From Aquila chrysaetos chrysaetos (taxonomy: Eukaryota > Chordata > Aves > Accipitriformes > Accipitridae), in NCBI RefSeq assembly GCF_900496995.4, contig NC_044004.1:48142224-48206223 (forward strand): DNA of 64,000 nt. The letters are read 5' to 3'. The number at the start of each line of letters is the position of its first letter. The stretch's first letter is position 1. Position numbers and translations under genes: made by a program. Under the pieces are notes generated by a model, which worked only from the letters and a program-made list of their open reading frames with translations, was not told the origin of the DNA and did no database searches. Of this stretch, positions 11,579 to 24,400 are shown piece after piece.

Positions 11579-14500
11579 CTCTTAGCGAAGCCAGAGTGCG
11601 TACCGATCTCAGCCACACATTCACATCTGTTCATCAATATGACACCTATATTCCCCAGAAATGACCACACAAAGACAAAAACCCATAGTTACGGCAGTGC
11701 ATTTCACCAGTGATATTACAACCCCCTGACACACTGGTAACTTAACACAGACATCTAGATGAAGCTGACAGGCTCAAAGTATAAAAAGCTACAATGTAGC
11801 TTTCACACAGTTCTAGCTTGAACATCTTCTACATACTTATTTCAGACAGTATGTTCCCTTAAGAATTACTTCAATCTATTTAACAAAAGTTGTTTAAAAA
11901 AACAGTACAGTAATGTTGTTCATTTTAACTGAAACTTAAACGTAGATGTTAAATTAGATGTTAATGCTTTTACATCTAATATTAAGTAAGGACTACTTTC
12001 CCTCAAATTCTACCATATTGTGTTTTTATACTCTTTGGATACTCAGCTATGGTAATGCACTATAGATGCTGTATACATGGCTAGCCTGGTAATTAAAATG
12101 CATTAAAAAAAAATGAGAAAAACTGAAATATAAAATTTTTTTGTAAAAGCAGAATATACTTCTTGACTCCTTTTTAAAGGATGACCTTTTGAATAATCTC
12201 TAGGATGAAGGGCTTCAAATTGAATAAACTCTCAACCTCCCAAGGAAAAACTGAGATACAAGTTTTCCTCTTTAGAAGGTAACATGTAACACTTGCCATA
12301 ATTGGGATTTTCAAAAGAAATTGCCTCTCCAGTTCTCCAAACACAGAATGCTAACTGCATCATTAAAAAACTGCTTTATAAAAACATGACCTATAAAGTT
12401 TCTACTTCCTGGGAAAATTAGAAGACCAGTGCAGAATCCTCATGAACCAAAACGAGACAAACCTTAAGACCTAAAGACTTGGTAGTTTCCTTTTGAAACT
12501 AGGATTAAGTTTTGCCAACAGAAAAAGGGTGAAGTAAGCTGTCATTATGTTTTAAAATACTCCCAATACAATAAATATTTGAGTAATTAATGGAACTTTA
12601 TTTCTTTGTGCAACAGTTCCTGACATCATCTAAATTTTTCAAAACAGTGTAATTTAATCCTCTGGGCAACTCTACTTGGGCTGCCATGTATGGTCTTACA
12701 TAGGAGGCTGACAGTATTGGTTTGTAAGAAGAAAAATAGAAGCTGTTAACAGGATTTCTCCCCTCCCCCTGACAAGCTGTAGATGCAAGTTCAAGGTCCA
12801 TAACTACGGTAAATATACAAGGCTCAGCTGTGCTCACTATGGCATTAATTTTGCATCAGTATAATTCCACACTCACTTAAACAGAGCTCCTCCTGGTTTA
12901 CACCATCTAAAACCACCACTAGGACCACAGAATAATAGTGGAACTATACTTTTGTTTACAGTCTTAAAAAAAGCATCAGCTTAATCGAACAGTCAACATT
13001 TATTTGAAATTAGGTTAAAATAAAATTCTAAGTCCAAAAATCACATAAAGTATAAAGAACTATAAGCCCAGCATTGATTTGCTTGACTGACACTTAATTT
13101 ACATATGCATAATCTATTTTCCTATAACCCCTTAATTTCCAAATATGCTCAAATTCTGATTCATAAAACGATTACATTAATTTCAGTAACAGAAAACCTA
13201 TATGAGCCCTAATGCATTTTTGCTTTTTCCTTGGCTCCAGATTTTCAATCAGCGTAATAATTGTGTATGACACATTCCTACTGTACTTTTTTCTTTCTAA
13301 ATAGCAATATCAGTTCTTACAACTGAACAGCAAATAGCCCAGAATAAGGAAGGGATTCCAGTGGAAAAACAATCATTGAGTCACAGAAATAAAAGCCAAG
13401 GGTCCTCAACTGTCATCCAGTTAGTTTCCTTGCCCTTCAGCAAGGAAACCTTTTCCAACATATCGTTTGTAAACATCCAGTGGGTATCTTCTTCATTAGC
13501 AGCTCCATACTTTAAGTGCATTCTATTTTAACTTAAAATATTTGTAAAGTCTTCAATATTGATTAATATTTACTGTCTGATCTGAAAATATTCATATATG
13601 CAAATGCACATCCTAACCAAAGCCTGTAGAAGGCTTCATAATCAAGAAAAATCCAACAAGCAAACAGATACTAAAATACACAGTAAAGGTTAAAATGGAC
13701 AGAAGTAAAATGGATCAAAAATGTAATAGCTCAGGTGTTGGTCTTCTAGTTAGACACTGCATACATAGACAAATTGGAATATGAGACAAAGATGGAAATT
13801 TCCTAGGCACCACCACTCAGGATCAGAGGACTAAAATACCAGGTCAATGACACAGCATTGGTATACTAGTTGTAGATGTGACTGAAAAAGATGACAACCA
13901 TGGCTCCCCATGGTAACACAAGAGGAAACCAAGGGCACAGTCCTATTCCTCACTTTTTCCCTAAATCTGTTTTCCTGCATACTAATCCTCCCATTCCCAA
14001 CAGGCAGCTGGATCCGACCCTCCTAGCTTTTAAGAGCTGCAAGTCTTCAGAAAAGCTCAGCACCTTTAGCAGCATGTATGGATACAGTGACAATGTGGGG
14101 GTGAATTTTGCACACGCAGCAGAAGGGAAGACAGGACAGTCACTCCTCTTGCATAAAAGCCTGCTGTTAGAACAAAGTCTGAAGCAACAAAAAAAAAGTT
14201 AACCTTCCACCAAAACTTTACACAATAAAAATAGTTATGTCTTCTTGCAAGGATTTTACTTTACGCCAGACCATAACAGCATGTGGCACATAAACAACAA
14301 AATCTGAGCAAGGCTGAGGCCAGCCACTGATGCAAAACAGACCCCCTATTTCTGTGCACAGGTTAGTCATGGACACAGACCTCATGCTTGAGGTGCAAAT
14401 TTGACATTGGTTTTACATTGCTGACCTTCCCACAAAGAACACCGGAAATCTATGGATATAAAGCACTATAGGGGCAAGGTATAATTTCAATAGTATTATA

Positions 14501-16319
14501 ATCATAGCAGTAACAGTCACAAATGATTCACACCAATGTGATTGAAAAATCAGTCCTTTTAAGTTGCACAGTAAAACAAAAGTGGAAGGCATCATATATG
14601 GAACAGAAACAATATAAGGTTGGGATGATTCAACAACATTTTTGAGTTATAATCACCACTGTGGAGAAAGGCAGTAACCAGATCCTCCAAAAAATAAGTG
14701 CAAAACTCTATGTAGGATAGAAATACCTGGATTCCTGAATAGTGCTTTTTTCTTTTTTTCTTTGTTTCTCCTTTTATTTGAATTTTGCAAGTCCTCCTAC
14801 CCTCATCCTAGATTCCTCTACCAACAAACTCACTGATGAATTCATGAAGGATGCATAAACAAATTAACTGGAGGATTTACAGAAATTTGCAAAGTAGATT
14901 CTGCAAAACAGCATTACTTCTACTTATGAGTGCTTTGTCCACCTCCCATAATCAAACAGTTTGATCAAAGAAATAAGAACAATTGAAGTGAATAAATGTT
15001 TATCAATGCTTGTGCCCTTAAACCAGGCTGCACCCAATATTGCCTTAATTCCTTCCTGAAAAGCTGACCACTTACCCCACTTTCTGAGGATAATTAAATA
15101 TTAAAAAGAAAAAAAAGCCAACAGGAAAATAAGATTTGAATGCCCTGGATCTGAGAAGTTTTCTCAGCTGAGAATACTTAATGTCGAGCTATTATACATA
15201 CTGGCAAGTGGGACTGGCGATGAGGACAGAGAAAATCAGAAATGGCACAGTCACCGTCTCAAAAGCCAATTCTCAGCTCCCTAAAACTGTCAAGACGTCT
15301 TTCTTCAGTCTCGCTCAGAACAGGCGTTGCTCCTAACCACATCTTTCTGCATTTTCAAATTTTGATTTAGCACTTGATTTATTAGCTTCGCTGCCAGGCT
15401 TCTTCACTCATAATTCACCCCCTACTGACAAGACTGAAGAAGAAAGTTTTAAAAAGAGCTAGACACTTACTGGTGTTTAGGATATTCAGCTGAGATACAG
15501 AAGAATCAGGCTTGAGAAGCAGGTCCTACAGTTATTTCATTATTTGCAAAGGAAGATAGCTCTGCCAGGAGAGACTTCATGGTCAACTGAGATATTTATC
15601 ATGATCTAGCTAAGGCAACTCCTTGCACAGCTTGGTTATTCCTGCAAACCCAACTATTACCATGTGTAATTTTCTCTGCTTCTCACAAACTTCAAAGTCT
15701 ACCTTGGGGCTCAGAAAAGATGACTTCTGAATGTTAGCTACAGCAACGTTGCTTATTTACCCTCGCATTGGCTTAAACAGGACCAGATTTCATCCCAAGA
15801 TTGCAATTCTCACTTTCTTTGCTTACATTTAATAATTATTACCAGTGCAACTATATCAGCAAACACCACCTCTGCAAGGTCTTAAACAAATCCTTAGACT
15901 TACCCTGAAATAATTTTTCCCAACAAGTCTTTCTAAGAAAAGGCGCTCGGCTCCATCTGCTGCTAGATTTAGATTATTTCTCTCTGAGGCTGAGAACTGC
16001 ACAATACAAAGGGATTTATTTTCCATTTGTTAAACATCTTATATGCATGCAAAAGGCAAAAGTCCCAACTGCTCCTGTGTAAATACCTATTAAAGTGAAA
16101 GGCATCCCTCCTCCCCACAGGTCCATTAACACATCTCACTACTGCCCTTAGCAGCAGCAGCACCCATCCTTGGAAGACCTGTCTTCAACTCAGAAGTAAT
16201 TTATTGTATTTTGCCCTTGTTTGCTATGATAATTATAAACATAGAGGCCAAAGGGCACTGAAGCTAGGCTGTCTAACGAGACTCAATTAACTATTTCAAA
16301 CAGCTATGCAAAAGTCATT

Positions 16320-16334
16320 GGGGGGGGGGGGGGG
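16320..16334 (+). repeat. G15 homopolymer
   Basis: Fifteen consecutive G residues in intergenic sequence. The exact length is uncertain because homopolymers of this kind are prone to sequencing error. Confidence 0.9.
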
Positions 16335-19300
16335 AAGCACCAGTCTACTAAATATTAACATGCTCTCTCACTCTGACCCTGTAATACTATGAAAATCCAC
16401 CCACTAATTACACTGTTATAAGTTACAAGTAATCTTAGAAATGGGTGTTTTGCACCTGATGAGAAATAAACTCTCTTAATAAAGGAGTATCTTCATTTCA
16501 AGAAAACATCTTACAATGAGTTTACAGGTTCCTAAATGTATATTCATTATTGCTTCATCCTTTAGTATGCATTGTTTGGGCTCATGAAATACTTCTAATG
16601 AATAGCCAGAACAATAAAGAGATATGTAAAATGCCATTAAAATATATTTAAACATAAGCATTTACAATTATAGTATTCTAAATCAGAGTTTCTGAAAATA
16701 ATCTTGCAACATAAACAAAGCATACACTTGCATAAAAATATTTTAATCACCTGTCTGGGGTGAACTGTGTAACTAATATATGGCTTACCTGTGTCAATGA
16801 AGCAATAAGAATTGGTATCAATAAAACCTTTGGGGAAAAAAACCGAAACAAAACAAAAAAAAAACCACAAAAACAAAGACTACTTTATACCCTATTCCTT
16901 TTTATAGGCCTGATTCTGATACTATTTTTACAAGTGTATTTTCTTTTATCTTAATGAAGCAAAGCTAGACTTACACTGGAGTAATTCAAAACAGAGCAGG
17001 AACTGTGTGCCTATAGACAGAACTCTCTATGTACTTTGGTGGGGTTTCGTTCATCTAAGCACAAGTACAAAATGCTTTAATAGCATGGTAGTTTAGTGGA
17101 AAAATAAAGCATTCTGAAACACTTTGGCTGTCAGTCGCCTACCTTTTGCTGTTTGTTACACTTCTATTCCCTCTGAGCCAGCCATCAGAGGAGACACTGA
17201 TTCTTCTAACACTCTCTCCTCTTGAACAAGATAAATTGACCCATCTACTTAGTATACAGAGAGGGCAAATCCAGGAGAAACACACTTTTTCCTCTTGCTA
17301 TGCTGTACAGAATTTTTAATGCAAATCAGTCTGGGATATATCTATTTTCCCAAAATAGGAGGGGATTTTGTTTCTTTGTTTGGGGTTTGTTTATTTATTT
17401 ATTTTAATTAAAATAAAAACTGCATGGTTTACAACCACCTTTCCAAAAGTCCTTTGCTGCCCTCATGTGTTTCACAGGAAAACTAACTCTTGAAGTCTAC
17501 ATACAAAATAAAGTAACTTCTCCAAGCAAGACAACAGCTTCTCCTGTTATGAACAAGACATAGTCCACAGACATAACCAAAAAACAACTGAAAGTTTCTC
17601 TCTTTGTTCTAGTAAAGCTAAGTTGACTGGTTTAGAATTTAATGATTATATATTAAAACTAAGAAAATTTATTCAGTTTGAGATAATCATAATTTCCAAG
17701 CAATAGATTTCAAAGCTAGCAGGCCAATCTAGTGAAAGTTGATGATGTTTGGCTGATGGAAAATCTGAAATGCTTTGTTTCAAAACTTACTTTGCGTTAA
17801 AGCTAATTTCAGCATCTGTCTGCTGCTTATACTGACTGGCAAAGTCACTCCTTTTCTGTTCCATATACTACACTGTACAGAATAAAATCACATGACTATT
17901 GCATTAAGGCTTCTGTTACTCACAGGATCAGTACATCCAAGGCTATGGTTCCCATATCAAGGTTTCCTTTGACACTCCTGCCAGCCACTGCCCTGCACTT
18001 TTCCCAAGGGTCTCAGTGCTCAGAGTCACAGTTTGATGGATTTTGCCTCAGAATTTGGCTGCTGAGGTTCAGACCATCCTTAAAAAGGATCACTTCTCAT
18101 GTTACTGTCTTCATCCTATCCAGTCCCTATGCTGATCCCAGACCTCATTATGTCAATATGAGTTTGTAATAAGTTATAATAGCATCTCATGCCAATCCTG
18201 GGTTTATAATGATGAAACATAAACATAAACAAATGTCAGAATAAACAATACAATCTGCCCTGTTAACAAGCTCTTTCATACTCTGGCTATAAGCCATAAA
18301 TAGCCCTCCTGTACCAAAACTTGGGACAGTTCAGCTGATCCCCCCCCCAACGGCCATCTCACAGGAGGGGGAAGGCAAAGGCAGAGCTGGATCATGGTCC
18401 GCACGTGTTTGTTCAACCCTGGACATGAGCTATTTGGTGGGATCAGATCATAAACTTTTATTTATACTGTCAGGAGGTTCCTGAACTGCCATGATTATCG
18501 TTAATCTACCCACCACCATATGCCTTTAAACTGCTTCAACTTCTCAGTAACAACAGTATGTTAAATTCTCTTTTCACTACAGAAATATGTAGAACACCAG
18601 GCTATACGGCAGAATAATGAATTTTTCTTTCCATCATTAAGAAAAGCTACCTGCATGGTAAGCGTTCAGCAAATAAACACAAGTGTTCCTGTATCAGTGG
18701 GGTGGACTGGAGGGAACTGTTGTCATCTCATGACTAAAGTACTGGGGTTTGTTCTCCCTTCCCGACAGATGACAACTCTGGTACTCTAGTCTCACTCTAA
18801 AAAGTGAGTGTTTTTTTTTACAATTGCTGTCTAATTGCTCATTTTAAAAAACTAGCAAATGCAGCATAAGGACAGCCCCCACCAAAATACTTTTGCCGTT
18901 CTAGTCACAGAAAAGAGCAAAAGGCCATTTTATGTGGAGGGGGAAGAGGGGGTTAAATGCTTAGGTAATGCAGAGGACTCTGTAGTACTGCTGATTAAAA
19001 TCGTTTAAATCCTTCCCCAGTCACCAGTGGGGAGATGCCAGGCATCAGTCAAGCACTCAAATTGCTGAAGCTACCTGAACCCCCCTCAAACAGGAGTTAC
19101 CATCCTAGAGAGAAACACTACTTCTCAGAAGTCAGCAAGCCCAGGCAGTTGAACCAAGGTGACAGAAGAGAGAGAGACACAGCACACCACCGAGCCACAG
19201 CCCACCAGTGGGGCCACCCTGACCCACCCTCCACCCAGCTCAGCTGTTGGTTTAATCCTTTGTCTTTTACTTGCCAGCTCTGTATACACCTACTGATCTA

Positions 19301-20105
19301 GAAATTAAAAATACATGAATCTCTTGCATTTCATACAGTATAATTTCTCTTTCAAGCTCCTATTAGCAGATAAAATGCTGCATGCCACAAAAAAAACATG
19401 CACTGGCACTATTTTGCACCTCACCCCTTTAGGAAGCGGACACAAAGTTTGCTATTACAGAACACAGTGATGGTAGCAAAACTTTGCACCCTGTAACTTA
19501 AAATTTCAGCGTGAGGAAAGCCTCATGCTTCCCAAACAGAGCACGGCAAGGTTTGCTACTGGTGCCATAGGACGGGACACCTGGTGCTTTCACATTGTGG
19601 TAACAAGCTGGTGAGAGGGCAAGCAACAGAGACAACTGAAACATACAGTAGGTTTATACATACAAATATTCTACTTACAAACACTGAGCGTGTAAAAACA
19701 CCTGACTATGGATATTAACAAAAAGGACTGTTAACTCATACCTGCATAACGGGAAGTTTTAGATGCCAAACACTAACCTGCTTGCTCGATTATCAGCACA
19801 TGACTAGTCTCAAAGGAAACAATGAGCTAGGATAAGCACACAGAGGTTTCTTTCAAGTATCTTCTTCCAGCATAACTTAACCGCACTGGACACCAGAGGC
19901 TGTGGACACTGGCTGTGCAGCTCGCAATAGCTCTTCTCTCCCCACCAATGCCTTCCCATGCTAAACCCCATAAGCTGTTATTTCTGCTGCCCCGAGGAAG
20001 CAGCCATGCCTTCCCTTTTCTAATCGCAGCCCAGTTTGCAGTTGCCAACTAACTTTCCTCTCAGCGAAGGCCTGGCATTAACTTTTAACCTCGTAGTTAA
20101 CCGAG

Positions 20106-21480
20106 CGCTCAGCACCTCTTCTCCCCTCGTTTACAGCCCTGCGCGCCCCGCGGCGCATCTCCCACACCGAAAAACACCGCCTGAAAGGTGGGCTTTTTCC
20201 AGGCGCTGCTGGGCACCCCAAAACACAGCAAAAACGGCCCCAGGACATCCGGAGGCAGCGGCAGACCCGAGATCACCCGCCGGCGGGAGCGCGCCCGGCC
20301 CCGGAGGGGCGGCGCGGCAGGCACTGCTGCCGGGCGGCCACCATTTCATGCCCCGCCCCGCCTCGCCTCGCCTCGCCCGGCGGGGGCAGCCCAGCGGGGT
20401 GTCGGCCCCCCGGCGCCGGCTTGCCCGCAGGCCCGCTGTGGGGGGAAGCGGGGGGCTGTCTCCGGGCAGAGGCTGGAAAGAAAGGAGGGTTAAGCCCCCT
20501 GCCCCTCACGAAAAGAGCCCGACCCGCAAGCTCCGCGGGGTAGGGGCGCGTCCCGCAGGCTCCACCCCGCTATGACATGGCGGCCAGGGGAGGGGCGGCG
20601 GCCGGGGACCCGGCAGGGAGCGGGGCCCCGCTGCCCGGTGCGGCATGGCGCGACCTACCGCTCGCCCTGGCCGGTCCATGAGGGTGCTGGCGCTTCTCTG
20701 CTGCCTGCTGCGGGCGGGCAGCGCCGCCCTCCTGGCGCCTGCAGGCACCCGGCTTGGGGAGGAGGGTGGCGGCGGCGGCGGTCAGGGCCGCCCTCCGTGG
20801 GACGGAGGCGGCCGGGAGAAAGAAGCGGCGGCGGCCCTCCGGGTAGGTGTCCCTGCCCGCACTTACCCTGGCGATCCGCGCTGCACAGCGGGCCTGCTGC
20901 CGCCGCGCTGGCTGCGGGCTCCGCCGGAGGAGGAGGGGTGGCGAGGTGCCGCTACTAACCGGGTGACTGGGGGGTGAGAGGTGGAGGAAGGTGCAACGGC
21001 AGAGCTTTTCAGCCCGGAGTACAGAAACCCGCTCCGGCGTCCTTTGCTCTTTCGTGTTCCTCGGCCTTGCCTGCTTGACTTCCCCTCAAATTGCTGGGTT
21101 TTGGGGTGCCGCTGGGGTTTTTTCCCCATCCCCGTTTCTGTCGCCAGGTGTCAGCCGCGGACCGAGGAGACGGCGGCGGCGGCCGTGTGCCCCGTGGTGG
21201 CCGCCCGGCGCGGCGGGAAGCGGGTTTCACCGGTCCCGCACCTCACGTCTCCGGCTGCACAGGGGTACTGTCAGAGCCGTTTCCCAGGGAAATGGGGAGA
21301 CCGGGAGAAGTCGGGCAGGGCGGCGGCCCCCTGCCTGTCGTAGTGCCCCCCTTTTCCCCATCGTGCCGGGCGAGGGTGCCTGAGGGGGCCGGGCGGATAC
21401 CGGGGCTGAGGGGCCGCGGCGGGAGTGCGGTGCCAGCCCGGCCTGATGCCGGCCCCGAGGGGCGTTGGTGGCTGCCTGTG
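20106..21480. promoter_or_regulatory. CpG island promoter of CTSO
   Basis: Base composition changes abruptly from AT-rich to very GC-rich at about 20100 and falls back near 21480. CpG dinucleotides are dense throughout, while they are rare in the flanks. The island covers the region upstream of CTSO exon 1, exon 1 itself (20645-20842) and the start of intron 1. I see no TATA box ahead of exon 1, which fits a broadly expressed, dispersed-start promoter. The transcription start cannot be placed exactly; it should lie in roughly 20450-20640. Confidence 0.85.
20577..20681 (+). other. Possible upstream ORF overlapping the CTSO start
   Basis: An ATG at 20577 in strong context (G at -3, G at +4) opens a 34-codon frame that is out of phase with CTSO and ends at TGA 20679-20681. 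That stop overlaps the second in-frame CTSO methionine (ATG at 20678) as ATGA. A second out-of-frame ATG lies at 20572. It matters only if transcription starts upstream of 20572, which cannot be seen here. No protein resemblance is claimed. Confidence 0.4.
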
Positions 21481-24400
21481 GCGGTGGGACCGCGGGTAAT
21501 GCTGCCCAGCATGCGCCAGCAGACCTCTTCTGCCGAGGGGTGCCGTGAAGTCTTCATAGAAAACACAGAAGGTGGCGTTACGTTTTTTGTATTTCATGTT
21601 CAACTTCGTCACCAGAAGAAGTTGGGGCCGGGGGTGTCAGATTGTCTTGCTTTCCTAGGTCAAAACCATGTTTTTCAGAGGTCTAGGATTCCTGATAATT
21701 TAAAGTTTAGGGGTTTTAACGTCTTTAGGCCATTATACCGTTCTTTTGTTTTACAAGGACATAAAGCAGGACAGGGTTAACTCTTATCTGAAGACATTTT
21801 TACATATCTCTGAACCACAAGGTTTGTTGTGCTGTCAAAGAAGGGCATCGGATGAGTTTAACACAACTTGTTCTCAGCTTGCCTGTTTTGTCTGTCTCAT
21901 ATCAATTTTTTACCCTCTATGCACTTAACAAATGCTTTTTTGGTATCTTCCTTGGAGTTGAAATTAGTCTAATGGCTTTCACGTTGGTTTTCTGGGAATC
22001 CACAATGAATCTGAGGTGAACAGCTGTCTTGTTATCTAAGTTCATGTTTACTGTTCCTAACCTTTTCTTCTTCTGCTCTTATGGTTTTGGCACCACCCCT
22101 AACTTAATAACGTCCACAATATTTATTTTTTTCCTTCAGGAAAGTGCTAAAAGAATTATATTACTGAATTCATCATCAAAAGATAATGCGACTGCTTTCT
22201 ATGGAATAAATCAGTTTTCTCACCTGTTTCCTGAAGAGTTCAAAGGTACATTTTCTGGCTACTGCTAATGCCTTTTCTGTTCTTTTTCTTATTCTTTCCC
22301 AGAACCTTGTGTCTTTCACATTTACAGATTCTTTCAGTGCTTATAGTCAGCTAGTTTACAATGTCTGGTACCAAGCTGTAAGTACTTCTGAAGGATAAAA
22401 CACTGCTCTTCATGTTTCTCTAGTCTTGCGAGGTTGAATTGCCCAGAGCCTTAATACGATTTAGTATACAGACTGCTCCCTCCTTCCCTCCTTCCTTCCT
22501 TAGCAATATGACACGCTTAATTTTTTTTACTAAGAAAATTTGTCTGATACGTAACCTAATCTTCCCTTCTTGCTGTTCCAGTTTGCTGTTTTATGTTCTA
22601 TTCATCAGGGGTTTTCACACTTTTTTTAATTTAAAAAAATTAAGCAGCTTTTTTTAAGGAAAAATGAGCAATTTGCATGTGTTTCAGAATCCTTACATTG
22701 TTCTCCTCTTATTTTTCCCCTTTTACCTGACTAAAATAAAGTAATATTTTTCCAGTAAGTAAAATGTTGTGAAAATTTTCAAACAAAACTTGTTTTATGG
22801 AATGGTTATTGATCAGCTTCAGTAAATCTTCACACTTTGTACCCACATTCCCTACATGGAATATTTCTGTTCTTTCTAGAACTGTAGGAATATTTACATT
22901 CATTCTGGAGTATAATGATTATTTTAAAATACATTAATTTTCTATGGATCTGAGAATGAGATGTAATATCATGATTGTAACTACAGATCAAACTTACCTC
23001 TAGGGCTTCTAGTAAAACAGTTGTTTGTGGGGGTTTTTTAGTAGATTTATAGATGTTTGTATTCTGTGTTTAGCTATTTATTTAAGAAGCATACCTCACA
23101 AACTTCCCAGATACATAAAAGTGCCAAAGGGAGAGGAAAAACCTTTGCCGAAGAAGTTTGACTGGAGGGACAAGAAAGTCATTGCAGAAGTGAGAAATCA
23201 GCAAACAGTAAGTCCTGGTGTTTTCCTTTCCTGTGTCTCAAGCAGTGCTCAGAGACAGTTCCAGCAGGTACGTTGCAGAGCCCAGTGAAGGTTTTGGAAG
23301 GGACCGCCACTGCCTCAAGACTCCTTAGAGTGCTTGCACAAGTATGGCCAGTTGAACATACACAAAGTAATGTAGCATTTTATGCAAAGGGGGATTAGAC
23401 TTAAAAGCATGAGATGTAAACGTTGTGCATTTAGAAATTGTGCAGTTATAAACTGTGTGTAATACATTTTTTGATCTAGTTAACTAAATCTGCAAATATT
23501 TTGCACATGTGTATTTTGTATTTTTCTGAAGAGACTAAGGTAAGTTCATTACCTGTCCTCATCCCTCAGTTTCACCTGCATGGGTATAGATCCTTTGCTG
23601 TTGTTTTCTCTCATGATTGAATGCCCTTGGCTGGTCAACACCCATATCTTTACCATTGAACACCCCAGGGCATGCATTCACGATAGGAAAATAACTAGAC
23701 CCCACATAATTACAATTTATCCCGAAGTGGTTATGGCCACTGATAAGAAACAAGCTGTTAAATCCCCGATGTCTTTCCTTACTGTACTTCACACAGTGTA
23801 ACCTGGACCTTGCCTAGGAGTAAACTCTGCTTCCTATTTTAAATGCCACAGTTTAAAGAGCGTAGAACTGCAGTATAGATTCTGTTACTGTCTAAGAATT
23901 TTCCTATTATGTTTAATTTCAGTTTACTATTTCTTAAACTGTAATCTATTTCTATAAAATTCTTCAGACTGTAGAAAATTGTAGACTGTCTCCTTAAGTG
24001 CATCCTTTTCAAAAACTTACTGACTAATGTGGTTAAAAAAATTTCATCCTGAGCCCCAATCCTGCTTTAAGAAAATTGATCTCTCACAGTAAAAAGTATC
24101 CTCAGACCTATCTTAAAGGGCAAAAATGAATCGGGAAGGTATCCTTAAAATAAGACAACCACAATGCAGGAATCCTTAAAATAAGACACCCATAATGCAT
24201 TTCTAGCTTTCAGAGGGCAGTACAGGGGAAAAAAAAACAGTTCAATATTTTAAATGGCTGATTAAATTTATTTACTATTGCCTTAAAAATAAAGTTCAAG
24301 GGTGATGTAGTAAAAGAAGAGCATTAGAAGACCCTTTTGACTCTTTTTTTTTTTTCTATTGATATCAGGCTTCAGAAACAAAGCTGACTTTTTCTTTCTC

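Larger units (their letters stand above)
7314..20105. other. 12.8 kb gene-poor intergenic region upstream of CTSO
   Basis: I see no exon with recognisable protein, no RNA gene and no clear transposon here. It holds simple repeats: a TA run at 7677-7693, AAT-type repeats at about 7765-7806, a 15-base G run at 16320-16334 and a 9-base C run at 18340-18348. It also holds a perfect palindromic inverted repeat at 11557-11578. Slightly GC-richer patches (7850-8060, 9950-10340, 19020-19270) contain short open frames but have no splice sites or family resemblance that I can defend. Strongly diverged repeats could be present and would need a library search. Confidence 0.45.

Noticed and set aside
20036-20575. 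A 179-codon open frame on the plus strand upstream of CTSO
   Set aside because: It lies in the CpG island, where stop codons are rare. It has no family resemblance, and composition alone explains its openness.
21091-21780. A 229-codon open frame in CTSO intron 1
   Set aside because: Stop-poor CpG-island sequence. The product is Gly/Pro/Arg-rich with no recognisable domain, and overlapping frames on both strands are equally open.
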